Both the position numbers and the translations under genes were made by a program. Below, one piece after another: positions 55,733 through 63,322 of a DNA stretch of 64,000 nt (positions are counted from its first letter, which is position 1; the number at the start of each line of letters is the position of its first letter). The stretch lies in NCBI RefSeq assembly GCF_003429665.1, contig NZ_QUWK01000006.1:124001-188000 (forward strand), written 5' to 3'. A model generated the notes under the pieces. The model did not search any database, was not told where the DNA came from, and saw only the letters and a program-made list of their open reading frames with translations. This stretch comes from Sphaerochaeta halotolerans (lineage in GTDB: Bacteria > Spirochaetota > Spirochaetia > Sphaerochaetales > Sphaerochaetaceae).

Positions 55733-55999
55733 TTATCGCAGGTCCTTCTTCATGACATCATACTCTTCCTTTGTCAGCTCACCCTTTGCATATCGCTCTT
55801 CAACAATACGGAGTGCTTCCCCAGAAGCATTTCTCTTCTTTGAGGTTCTGACAATTGCAATGATGGAGAGCGTCAAGGCAGCAATTACTGCAAGAACAAC
55901 AAGTCCCATAATCCACATGCCACCATCGTACATACCATAGCCATAGCCTAGGCTATGATGACCGAATCTTCCTGCGTCCCAAAATAACGAATTATACAT
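55733..55999 (-). CDS. Small membrane protein with SHOCT domain (first)
   Basis: An 88-residue protein. One transmembrane helix (MWIMGLVVLAVIAALTLSII) follows a Gly/Tyr/His-rich N-terminus (FGHHSLGYGYGMYDGG); the last 35 residues are a SHOCT helix pair (IVEERYAKGELTKEEYDVMK). SHOCT domains occur at the ends of small membrane proteins of unknown function, often near copper or other metal genes. The start at 55999 follows AGGAGG. It is the second gene after 56011-56187 (gap 11 nt). The His/Tyr-rich head might bind metal; this is inference. Confidence 0.8.
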   Translation of the reverse strand: MYNSLFWDAGRFGHHSLGYGYGMYDGGMWIMGLVVLAVIAALTLSIIAIVRTSKKRNASGEALRIVEERYAKGELTKEEYDVMKKDLR

Positions 56000-56010
56000 A
56001 CACATTCCTC

Positions 56011-56187
56011 CTAATACCCAAGATCTTTACGTAATTCCAAATAGGTGTCCCTATCAATTTCGCCCTTTGCGTATCGGCGATTAACTACATCCAATGCTGA
56101 TGGTTCCTGGGGTTTGAACCCAGATTTATCAGACTTAACCATGAAGTAAATAAATACTCCTACCAAAATCAGTAATACTAACATCAT
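56011..56187 (-). CDS. Small membrane protein with SHOCT domain (second)
   Basis: A 58-residue protein: one transmembrane helix (MLVLLILVGVFIYFMV) and a SHOCT helix pair (DVVNRRYAKGEIDRDTYLEL). The start at 56187 has AGGAG 6 nt upstream; a longer in-frame start would place the operator-like palindrome inside the gene. The palindrome TATACCCCCTGAGGGTATA lies 10 nt before the start, like the sites at csoR and copZ, so the pair may respond to copper. Confidence 0.75.
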   Translation of the reverse strand: MMLVLLILVGVFIYFMVKSDKSGFKPQEPSALDVVNRRYAKGEIDRDTYLELRKDLGY

Positions 56188-56196
56188 ATCAACTCC

Positions 56197-56215
56197 TATA
56201 CCCCCTGAGGGTATA
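56197..56215. promoter_or_regulatory. CsoR-like operator upstream of the SHOCT pair
   Basis: TATACCC-CCTGA-GGGTATA matches the csoR palindrome (TATACCC-TACTG-GGGTATA) in arms and spacing. It lies just downstream of a probable promoter on the minus strand (-35 TTGACG at 56249-56244, 17-nt spacer, -10 GATACT at 56226-56221). Confidence 0.55.
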
Positions 56216-56341
56216 TAAGAAGTATCATCATATAGCATCTATCCGTCAAGGTTACTGCCTATCAATTCACTAGGAGTTCACATAACTTCATGGTTCTTCA
56301 CATTCATCTTGGCGTATAGTGATACATCTTTTGTCTACTCA

Positions 56342-56585
56342 CTATCTGAATCTGCGATGCCTACTTTTCCTATACTGATACTGTAGAATTCCAAGCTCTT
56401 TCTCTTTCTTCCTTCTCTGCCCCATCACTTCTTCCCAACTCATCACTTCACGCTTCAGTAATAAGTAGTGTTCATACCTGTCATGTTCCAACTCCCCTGA
56501 TTGCAGTGCGCTCTTTACTGCACACCCTATTTCTCCGGTATGACTACAGTCATGGAACCGACAATAAGCGACCAGAGCTGCGATA
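56342..56585 (-). pseudogene. Displaced 3' end of rsgA
   Basis: About 80 codons without a start read SDIAALVAYCRFHDCSHTGE, then IGCAVKSALQSGELEHDRY and EHYLLLKREVMSWEEVMGQR, ending RHRRFR and a stop at 56342. This is the zinc-binding C-terminal domain of the GTPase RsgA (CxxxxxH...C pattern) and is open, unlike the matching frameshifted copy at 58192-58440. It begins exactly at the stop codon of the AbiEii gene, sharing TTCTGAT. Confidence 0.75.
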
Positions 56586-57431
56586 TCAGAATTTTAAAGC
56601 TTGCATGATATTCAATATCTTAGCGCAGGTATCCTCAAAGCTAATATTTTTCGCATAATCAAAATTTATCTGATAGTTTGTCCAAAAAGTATGCATCCGG
56701 GGGTTATCTCTTACATTGATTACAATAGCTTGATAATCGGTCAGAAGAGGTAGACTACCCCTTTTGGTAGCTGTCCTTTCCAAGGCAGATCTCAGAAGAG
56801 AGAGATCACAGTCTCCCCAACGTAAGGAATACAGAATATAAATATCATAGAAATCTCTTGGCCTGGTGTTGGCAATATTCCTAGACAGTATCGTTTCCAA
56901 CTTCTCAGCCAGAATAGTCTCCAGATTGTATGTCATCATCGAAATGGCGCGATCTTCAAAAAGCAACGGAAATGTATACTCGATTTCTCGCGGTGTAATC
57001 CTGTCGTCAGTCGTCACATCAACTGATAGAGGAACTCGTAAAGGAGGATAACTGGCAATCAGGCTGACACGGATGCCTGGGTAATCATCGGTTTCTCGGA
57101 TATCAGTAACTCGATTGAATGAAAATTTTACATTATCATCTACCCTTATGGCACAGACTTGTTCAAATACGGTCTTGATGGATTCATGATTCAGCGTGAA
57201 GCCTTTGATGGTTACATCAAGATCCATGGTGGATCGAGATCCAAGTCCGACCATGACAGCAATCAGAAACCCTCCCTTGATGATAAAATTCTCTCTGTAG
57301 CTGGAAAGGGACAACCGCTCCAATAACCGTTCCATCAGATAATTCTGCATGACTATTTGGGCTGGGAGATGCTTTTCGGCTGCCAGATTCTTAATCCGCG
57401 CCTTCAACTGCATCGGGTTGCTCGTGATCAT
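56586..57431 (-). CDS. abiEii: AbiEii-type nucleotidyltransferase toxin
   Basis: A 281-residue protein of the AbiEii/type IV toxin family. The nucleotidyltransferase signature IIKGGFLIAVMVGLGSRSTM followed by DLDVTIKG is near residue 50 (KGG...R.T.D.D), followed by DVTTDDRITPREIEYTFPLL and ETILAEKLETILSRN then RPRDFYDIYIL, the conserved EKLxA...RxKDFYD region. It transfers nucleotides to tRNA or another target and arrests growth; systems of this kind can act against phage. The start at 57431 overlaps the antitoxin stop by 4 nt. GC is near average. It forms a bicistronic pair inserted at the 3' end of rsgA. Confidence 0.9.
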   Translation of the reverse strand: MITSNPMQLKARIKNLAAEKHLPAQIVMQNYLMERLLERLSLSSYRENFIIKGGFLIAVMVGLGSRSTMDLDVTIKGFTLNHESIKTVFEQVCAIRVDDNVKFSFNRVTDIRETDDYPGIRVSLIASYPPLRVPLSVDVTTDDRITPREIEYTFPLLFEDRAISMMTYNLETILAEKLETILSRNIANTRPRDFYDIYILYSLRWGDCDLSLLRSALERTATKRGSLPLLTDYQAIVINVRDNPRMHTFWTNYQINFDYAKNISFEDTCAKILNIMQALKF

Positions 57432-58048
57432 AATAGAATCTCCATGTAGGTCTGAATTTTTGTCTTGACCTGAAGCTTTTGTGCATAATCCATGAGGCGG
57501 GCAATATCCTTCTCCCGTGAACTGGCATATATCCTCATTGCCTGGCTCACCACCTGTATATCTGCTTTGTGGCGGGTTTGAACCATATCACAGAGAGTAC
57601 GCTCGATGTTATAGGCTTTGATGGAGTTACCACTTGGAGAAGATAGCGTCATGATTCCCAACTGATATGTTTCCTTGCTGGCCACTTTAGCTACAAGACC
57701 TCGCTTGAGGACATTTCCCACATTGTATCCGAAGGGAAATGTCATGGTATACCGTGAAGGAGTCCGGTCGGTCAGTGCATGAAGATACAAAGCGGTCTCA
57801 TGGGAAAAGATTCCCCTTGAGAATCGCCATTGGAGAATAAAAAACTCATCTTCCCAAGTTTCCGGGAGTGTATACACACCTCGCTCAACTCGAACAAGCA
57901 ATCCGCTGTGTACCATGGAGGTGAGGCATCGCCTTGGAATGCCTGCCTTGGTCACTTGGGTGCTCGTGATGATCCCCTGCTGTGCTTTTGCCATATGAAG
58001 AATCTTTGCATTATCAAGGTTACTTACTAAACCTCTCTGTACTTTCAT
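57428..58048 (-). CDS. abiEi: AbiEi-type antitoxin
   Basis: A 206-residue protein of the AbiEi family. An N-terminal winged helix is seen as QQGIITSTQVTKAGIPRRCL followed by MVHSGLLVRVERGVYTLP, the usual antitoxin pattern; the C-terminal domain has FSHETALYLHALTDRTPSRY and NIERTLCDMVQTRHKADIQV. It binds DNA to repress its operon and neutralises the toxin. The start at 58048 lies about 8 nt after a TATAAT box, without a ribosome site, so a leaderless mRNA is possible; the alternative ATG is at 57994. The toxin gene overlaps its end by 4 nt. Confidence 0.88.
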   Translation of the reverse strand: MKVQRGLVSNLDNAKILHMAKAQQGIITSTQVTKAGIPRRCLTSMVHSGLLVRVERGVYTLPETWEDEFFILQWRFSRGIFSHETALYLHALTDRTPSRYTMTFPFGYNVGNVLKRGLVAKVASKETYQLGIMTLSSPSGNSIKAYNIERTLCDMVQTRHKADIQVVSQAMRIYASSREKDIARLMDYAQKLQVKTKIQTYMEILL

Positions 58049-58154
58049 GCTATTTATATTATACCTTTTTAGCATGTTTGTACATTTATTTCTATAAGAA
58101 CTTCCTAAATTTGCCCTGATGATTTGAATTAAGAGAATTTATACTGTATAAAGT

Positions 58155-58182
58155 CTTCCTTGAAATCAAAGCATCAAGGAAG
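58155..58182 (-). terminator. Terminator after the rsgA pseudogene
   Basis: CTTCCTTGA and TCAAGGAAG form a 9-bp stem, followed on the minus strand by ACTTTAT. It lies 10 nt past the rsgA stop. Confidence 0.6.
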
Positions 58183-58191
58183 GTCAAACAT

Positions 58192-59290
58192 CTATACTTG
58201 TTTTCCCTCTCTCCTTCTGTATTGATAGAGCACCTTCCCCAACGTTTTATCCTTCTTCCTTCTCTGCCCCATCACCTCTTCCCAACTTATCGCTTCACGC
58301 TTCAGTAATAGATAATGTTTATACCTGTCCTGTTTCAACTCCCCTGATTGCAGTGCCTCTTTACTGCACACCCTATTTCTCCGGTATGACTACCGTCATG
58401 GACCCGACAATGTGACGCAAGAACTGCACTATCAGAGAAACTCTCAGCAATCGCAGAAGCACTGCTGTTCATCCCCACCCCCCTTATACCTGGGGTATCG
58501 AGCAGGATAGCTCCAGAGGGTAGCTGATGGAGAGACCTGGAGGTAGTGGTATGCCTTCCCTTTCCATCACCCACGCGTACTTCTTGTGTTTTGGAAATTT
58601 CCTTCCCATAGAGCCGATTTACCAATGTCGATTTCCCGGCGCCGCTAAAACCTAAGAGCATATAAGTCTTCCTTGCCCTCAGAGAAAGGAGAAGGTCCTC
58701 TATGCCGTTCCCTGAGAGAGAATCGACTTTTTAAGGTATACCCTCAAGGAGGGAAAACGCTCAGAGGCAATGTTCAGCATTCTCAAAGGATCTTCAACCA
58801 GGTCAATCTTGGTGAGTACCAACAGGGAGTGATATGATCAGCAGAGAGAATGAAAAGATATCGTTCTATCTTTCGAATAGTAAAGTCGGAGTGACTGTCG
58901 ATCACCAAAAAATGTGACATCCGCATTACTGGCAACCACCTCTTGACCTCCAGCATGATATCCATCTTCATGTACAAGTGGTTTATGGAATTCGGTAATG
59001 CATGAAAGTACTGCTTCAAGCAGGCCCTTCTCAGACTTACAGGAGTTCACAGCACACAAATCCCCTACTACAGGTGCTTGCTGTATCCCAAGGTCAAGAA
59101 GATTGTTAAATGCTCCAGATCTTTGAAGCAGGTATGAATGTATTCCATCACTGTCCCAGTAGTAACCTCTGCTTTCTTTGATGATACGTAGAGGTATATA
59201 CCCAAGCGTACTGAAAGGCACAAAGTTTTGTGCCAATTGTTCGTTCCACCCAAGGAAGCTGGGTTGAGTTGTACTATGTTGTATTTGCAT
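58192..59290 (-). pseudogene. rsgA: Ribosome small subunit GTPase RsgA, frameshifted
   Basis: All domains of RsgA (YjeQ, a 30S maturation GTPase) can be followed but in several frames. N-terminal OB fold: FLGWNEQLAQNFVPFSTLGY to SRGYYWDSDG. GTPase: DADVTFFG-like break, DSDFTIRKIERYLFILSADH, then in another frame MLLGFSGAGKSTLVNRLYGK (P-loop), KGRHTTTSRSLHQLPSGAIL and LDTPGIRGVGM. Zinc domain: ASHCRVHDGSHTGEIGCAVK, then a 1-base loss (AAGAG-GCACTG against AAGAGCGCACTG in the other copy) and the tail LLLKREAISWEEVMGQR-like to the stop. At least four lesions, so non-functional; another copy probably exists elsewhere. Confidence 0.85.
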
Positions 59291-59502
59291 GAGAACCATC
59301 CAGGTTTCTAATGATACAAGAAACAGCCTACCGCTGTTTTGGTAGGATTCGCCGGTATGTGTTTATCTTTACTGTTCTCTGGTTTTCAAGATCAACACCG
59401 TTACCAGGGTTGCCTTACAATCTCCAGATGGATGGTCTTTATCCTAACTCCATTGTGAAATAATGATATCACTACAATACATCTGCACTTTGATCCTGTT
59501 GT
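59291..59502. other. Intergenic region
   Basis: Between the rsgA pseudogene start and the DUF1801 gene end. No gene or clear motif is seen. Confidence 0.4.
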
Positions 59503-59937
59503 TTACAAAGAACCTTTAATGTTTTTATATGCTTCTATGTATGTTTCTACGGTATAGGATCGAAGAATCTCTGCAACAAGGTCGAGGGGAATTTCTTCCA
59601 GGGTTTTGAACCTAATACAAGATTTTCCGAGCATGAGCTTCTTACTCTGCTTCTGGAGCTTCACCATTTTCTTGTCATCCATGTAGAGCGGCATGAGGTA
59701 GAGGGAGAAGCCATGCTTCTGTACTGAAAGGGCTGCATACCCAATAGGTTGCTTGTTATAGGTATCAGGGAAGGAACGCAGGGGTATTTCATAGCTGATC
59801 ATTCCCCAGTTCATACTTTCCTGGATTCCCTCTGGAAGATTCTCAAGGATCAATTTCCTGAGTGGTTCAATAACGGAGCGTTGCTCGCTGGTAAGCTCTG
59901 AGAGATATGCTTCTACGGTTGTTGCTTCTGATCGCAT
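59503..59937 (-). CDS. DUF1801 (YdhG-like) protein
   Basis: A 144-residue protein. Seen: TTVEAYLSELTSEQRSVIEP followed by LRKLILENLPEGIQESMNWG, then MISYEIPL and a central KQPIGYAALSVQKHGFSLYL segment, the fold typical of DUF1801 proteins (iron chaperone Fra-like/YdhG superfamily). Family role uncertain; small cytoplasmic proteins, some linked to iron or stress. The start at 59937 has AAGGAG 6 nt upstream; a much longer in-frame start overlaps the outer membrane protein gene and is not used. Confidence 0.8.
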   Translation of the reverse strand: MRSEATTVEAYLSELTSEQRSVIEPLRKLILENLPEGIQESMNWGMISYEIPLRSFPDTYNKQPIGYAALSVQKHGFSLYLMPLYMDDKKMVKLQKQSKKLMLGKSCIRFKTLEEIPLDLVAEILRSYTVETYIEAYKNIKGSL

Positions 59938-59981
59938 GGCAGGCTCCTTACATTCTATTGAGATATTGGGCAGATAAAGGA

Positions 59982-60010
59982 AAAGTGACCCATCATCGAT
60001 GGGCCACTTT
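59982..60010 (-). terminator. Terminator of the outer membrane protein gene
   Basis: On the minus strand AAAGTGGCCCATC and GATGGGTCACTTTT pair over 13 bp (one mismatch) with a 3-nt loop, followed by CCTTTAT. It lies 28 nt past the stop at 60038. Confidence 0.8.
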
Positions 60011-60037
60011 GTAATTAACTTTTCTAGACTCTTTCGA

Positions 60038-61021
60038 TTAGAAGGAGATAGAAACGCTTGGGCTGAGGGTGAAGGTACCATCGATGACATATGCTGCATC
60101 GAGAGCATAATTAACACCACCCATTGCATATCCGGCACCAGCTTCGATGGTGTAGGTGGAAGTGTTTGCGATATCAGCGAGGTCAGCCATTTCTGCCTTA
60201 AAGCTAGCTGAAAGGCCAAAATCCTGAACTGTTGTGCTGTAGGAAGCCTTAGCAGCAAGCTTGTTCACCTCAGCAGCAGTCATCTGATAAGCAACCCACA
60301 GGCCAACACCAGAAACTTCAGCGTTGACGTCAGCGTTCAGCTCGTTGGTCTCAGCATCCAACAGATAAATGTCTTCTACACTAGCTGAAAGAGCGATGTC
60401 TTCAAGGCCAACAAGAGAAGCAATATCAGCAGCTGCAGAAACGATAACACCATTAGCATCGTTAGTGAAACCAACAGCAGCATCAACACCATCAATAGGC
60501 ATGAATTTTGCACTGATAACCATCGGAAGAGCCTTCAGGGAAGGATCAACGGAAGCATATACTTCAACCAAGTCAGAATACTTCACAGTAAGACCAAAGT
60601 TGTCTGTTACGGTTGCCATGCTCATTCCACCTGCCCAATCATTGGGGTCTGCAAGAACAGTCGTTGCACTTCCAGAAACATCATCACCAACATGCAATGT
60701 AACAGCAAGGTCACCCATGTCGACACCCTGCTCTGCAAGAGCCTTGTCCAGGTAAATCTCTGCGGTAGCTGCTACGGGAATGAACGCATCTTCTAAAAGA
60801 ACTGCAGTACCATTTGCCAAGCTAACTTTCCAGAAATCACCAGTGAAATCAAGGACAGTTACCAATTCGGCAGTACCCCCAGTTGCACCAGCAGTAGGTG
60901 CGGTAAACTCAAAATCATAACCAGCTGAGAACGAACCGCTAACTTCAATAGGGGTAGCAGCAACTAATGTTCCTGCAACCACGAGAACCAGCGCCAGAGT
61001 CAATACAAACTTTTTCTTCAT
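60038..61021 (-). CDS. Outer membrane beta-barrel protein
   Basis: A 327-residue exported protein. Signal peptide MKKKFVLTLALVLVVAGTLVAA, then alternating hydrophobic strands (IEVSGSFSAGYDFEF, LGLWVAYQM-like, DFGLSASFKAEMA, YTIEAGAGYAMGGVNYALDA) and a terminal strand TLSPSVSISF ending in Phe, the outer membrane insertion signal of diderms. Composition is rich in Ala, Asp and Val with few Cys. It resembles porin-like proteins of spirochaetes but no family is certain. The start at 61021 has GGAG 9 nt upstream. Probably highly expressed: strong terminator and long AT-rich upstream region. Confidence 0.7.
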   Translation of the reverse strand: MKKKFVLTLALVLVVAGTLVAATPIEVSGSFSAGYDFEFTAPTAGATGGTAELVTVLDFTGDFWKVSLANGTAVLLEDAFIPVAATAEIYLDKALAEQGVDMGDLAVTLHVGDDVSGSATTVLADPNDWAGGMSMATVTDNFGLTVKYSDLVEVYASVDPSLKALPMVISAKFMPIDGVDAAVGFTNDANGVIVSAAADIASLVGLEDIALSASVEDIYLLDAETNELNADVNAEVSGVGLWVAYQMTAAEVNKLAAKASYSTTVQDFGLSASFKAEMADLADIANTSTYTIEAGAGYAMGGVNYALDAAYVIDGTFTLSPSVSISF

Positions 61022-61293
61022 GACGTAAATCTCCATTTTTTTGCGTGAGAGTTTATTTGTAACATCAGTATGCTGATGCACTTTGTGAGTACAATGGACA
61101 TATATTGTGCAAATGGTATATTAATGTGAGGAACAAGTGATGTTGTTTGAGTAAACGTGAAGACATTTGGTGTTTGTGTGTGGTTTGTGTGCACAAAACC
61201 CCTTTGTGTGAAATTCAAGAAGGTTACACAGACACTATCATTTCTTTTGTCAACATTATTGCCGTACATAATCGATTTCATTACCATATAAGT

Positions 61294-61836
61294 ATGATAT
61301 ACCTTTTTGCCTCCGACATCCATGGAAGTGCATATGCAATGCATTCACTCCTGAACATCTTTCAAACAACCAAAGCCTCCAAGCTTATTCTTCTTGGGGA
61401 CCTTCTCTATCATGGCCCTCGGAATGCCTTTCCCTATAAGTATAACCCAAAAGAAGCATACAGGCTACAAAATAGTGTGAAAGAATCGTTAATTTCTGTG
61501 CGTGGCAACTGTGATTCCGAAGTAGATCAGATGGTATTGGAGTTCCCAATGCTCTCAGACAGTGCTCTTATGCACCTGGATCAAGTGGGTGACCACATAA
61601 TCTATCTCCATCATGGGCACAAGGAGCTTCCGCCATTGTCCCCTGGAACCATCGTCATCAGCGGCCATACACATATTCCAGTTGCAGAGAAACGGGAGGA
61701 ACTGATATTCATCAACCCTGGCTCAGTTGCCCTGCCTAAGGGAGGGTTTCCTGCAAGCTACTGCTTACTGGAAGACAATACCTTTACCATCTATGAGCTG
61801 GAGAGCGGCAAGGAGATGATGAGTCTCACCATCTGA
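61294..61836 (+). CDS. YfcE-type phosphodiesterase
   Basis: A 180-residue calcineurin-like metallophosphoesterase. Metal motifs in order: FASDIHGSAY (DxH), LILLGDLLYHGPRN (GD), VRGNCDSEVDQM (GNCD), HHGHKELPP (H), and VISGHTHIPVAEKR (GHTH). The length and the NPGSVALPKGGFPASYCLLE tail match E. coli YfcE (183-184 residues), a phosphodiesterase of unknown physiological substrate. The start at 61294 lacks a clear ribosome site; a longer in-frame start gives an N-terminus unlike the family. Its last 11 bases overlap the convergent histidine kinase gene. Confidence 0.9.
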   Translation: MIYLFASDIHGSAYAMHSLLNIFQTTKASKLILLGDLLYHGPRNAFPYKYNPKEAYRLQNSVKESLISVRGNCDSEVDQMVLEFPMLSDSALMHLDQVGDHIIYLHHGHKELPPLSPGTIVISGHTHIPVAEKREELIFINPGSVALPKGGFPASYCLLEDNTFTIYELESGKEMMSLTI

Positions 61837-63322
61837 GATTTACCACTACCTCCCCTTCTCTTTGGCTGATAGTAGCATCGCCGTTATGAAGATACATGAT
61901 CTGGGCAGTAATGGGAAGTCCCAAACCACTACCCGAGGTACCGCGGCTGGCATCTCCCTTACTCCAGGGTTCAAAGAAATCCACACCTTCTGGAAGTGTC
62001 CCCGTATTGGTGAACATCATGGTATTCTTCCCGATGGACCAGCCAACCGTACCTTCACCTGCCTGCAAGGCATTGGAGAGCATGGCACGAGCTGCATAGC
62101 TTAGTAGGTCCTTGTCACCCAGAAGCGAAGCCTCCCCGGCATCGAGATAGATACGATCTCTCTCTTCTTTTGTTAATGAAGAGAACACTTGTTGGATGAA
62201 GGAAGGAATATCAATCTCCTCTTTATTCACCTTCATGTCTGGGCTTTGGAGATTGCTATACAGCACTACCTGGGCAATACGAGCTGAAAGTGCATCATTC
62301 TCTCTCTTGATTGCCATCAACGTCTTCTCATCGGAGGGGAATACCCCGTCAGCTATCCCATCGAGTAGGAGCTTCATGCTTGCAACCGGGGTATTGAGGT
62401 CGTGGGAGATGCTCCTCAGCCAAGCCTGCCGGCTTCGCTTATGCTGGTCAAGATGCTCATCAAGCATCTTGATCGAGTCATTGATCACACGCTGTTCATC
62501 AATTGAGGTTTTGGGAAGGTCCACCCCGTTCTCTCCGCTACTCAATTGTTCCAAAGCCCTCTGAATCCCCTGTGTATAGCGCTCACTTCGCTTGGAAATG
62601 GAAGCTGCCATCATAAGGGCAATGACAAAGGCAATCGGCATAGCCCAGAAAATCGGGAACAGCAAACCTCTGAACAGGTATCCGGTATTCTTATAGGTAA
62701 AGGGAGTAAATGTGAGCACATCCACCAGTGCCAGCACCTCACCGTTGTAGGAGATGACCAAGCTTCCAGCTATATCGGTAGCCTTCACCTGAGGAGGCAG
62801 GAGAATCGTATGTTTCTGTGATTCAGCTTGTTGGTTCACTGAAAGCGAGGCAGTATCAGCATCCTTCTCTATATGTACCTCATAGACAGCACTGTGCATC
62901 TCGTTTGCTGAGAATCCTTGTTCTGAGATCTGTCGGTGGGTTCGTTGCATTGAGGGCGAACTCATCATCGGCCCCATGCCTTCATACTCATCAGAGTGGG
63001 GAACCGGTAGGGATGCCCCACCGCTGGTCATGCCGTAGGCTATGGCTACCGTCCCATCCGGGTTGCGGATGTACAGCCCACTGACCCGGTCATCGGCTGA
63101 ACGCAACAAGAGCTCCTCTAAGCTCATCAAGGAATAGCTACGCCCATCCAACCCTGCTGAAAGGTTCTCACTCAGAGCGGCAAGATAATCCTGGAAGACA
63201 GACTCAGTCCAATTGAGCCGCTGGCGGTGGATACTCACCATGAATACCGTAGCTTGGATTCCCACTACTACGGCAACCACCAATACGAACCCTAGGAAAA
63301 GCCTGACAAATTGCCTTCTCAT
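61826..63322 (-). CDS. Sensor histidine kinase
   Basis: A 498-residue membrane kinase. First transmembrane helix VRLFLGFVLVVAVVVGIQAT (residues 6-25), a periplasmic sensor of about 200 residues rich in Met/His (YEGMGPMMSSPSMQRTHRQI), second helix FPIFWAMPIAFVIALMM near 230, HAMP-like linker, H-box LRSISHDLNTPVASMKLLLD near 310, N-box AARAMLSNALQAGEG near 415, and G-box ASRGTSGSGLGLPITAQIM near 465. The Met/His-rich sensor loop suggests a metal or redox signal (inference). The start overlaps the response regulator end by 4 nt, so the pair is coupled. Confidence 0.92.
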   Translation of the reverse strand: MRRQFVRLFLGFVLVVAVVVGIQATVFMVSIHRQRLNWTESVFQDYLAALSENLSAGLDGRSYSLMSLEELLLRSADDRVSGLYIRNPDGTVAIAYGMTSGGASLPVPHSDEYEGMGPMMSSPSMQRTHRQISEQGFSANEMHSAVYEVHIEKDADTASLSVNQQAESQKHTILLPPQVKATDIAGSLVISYNGEVLALVDVLTFTPFTYKNTGYLFRGLLFPIFWAMPIAFVIALMMAASISKRSERYTQGIQRALEQLSSGENGVDLPKTSIDEQRVINDSIKMLDEHLDQHKRSRQAWLRSISHDLNTPVASMKLLLDGIADGVFPSDEKTLMAIKRENDALSARIAQVVLYSNLQSPDMKVNKEEIDIPSFIQQVFSSLTKEERDRIYLDAGEASLLGDKDLLSYAARAMLSNALQAGEGTVGWSIGKNTMMFTNTGTLPEGVDFFEPWSKGDASRGTSGSGLGLPITAQIMYLHNGDATISQREGEVVVNLRW

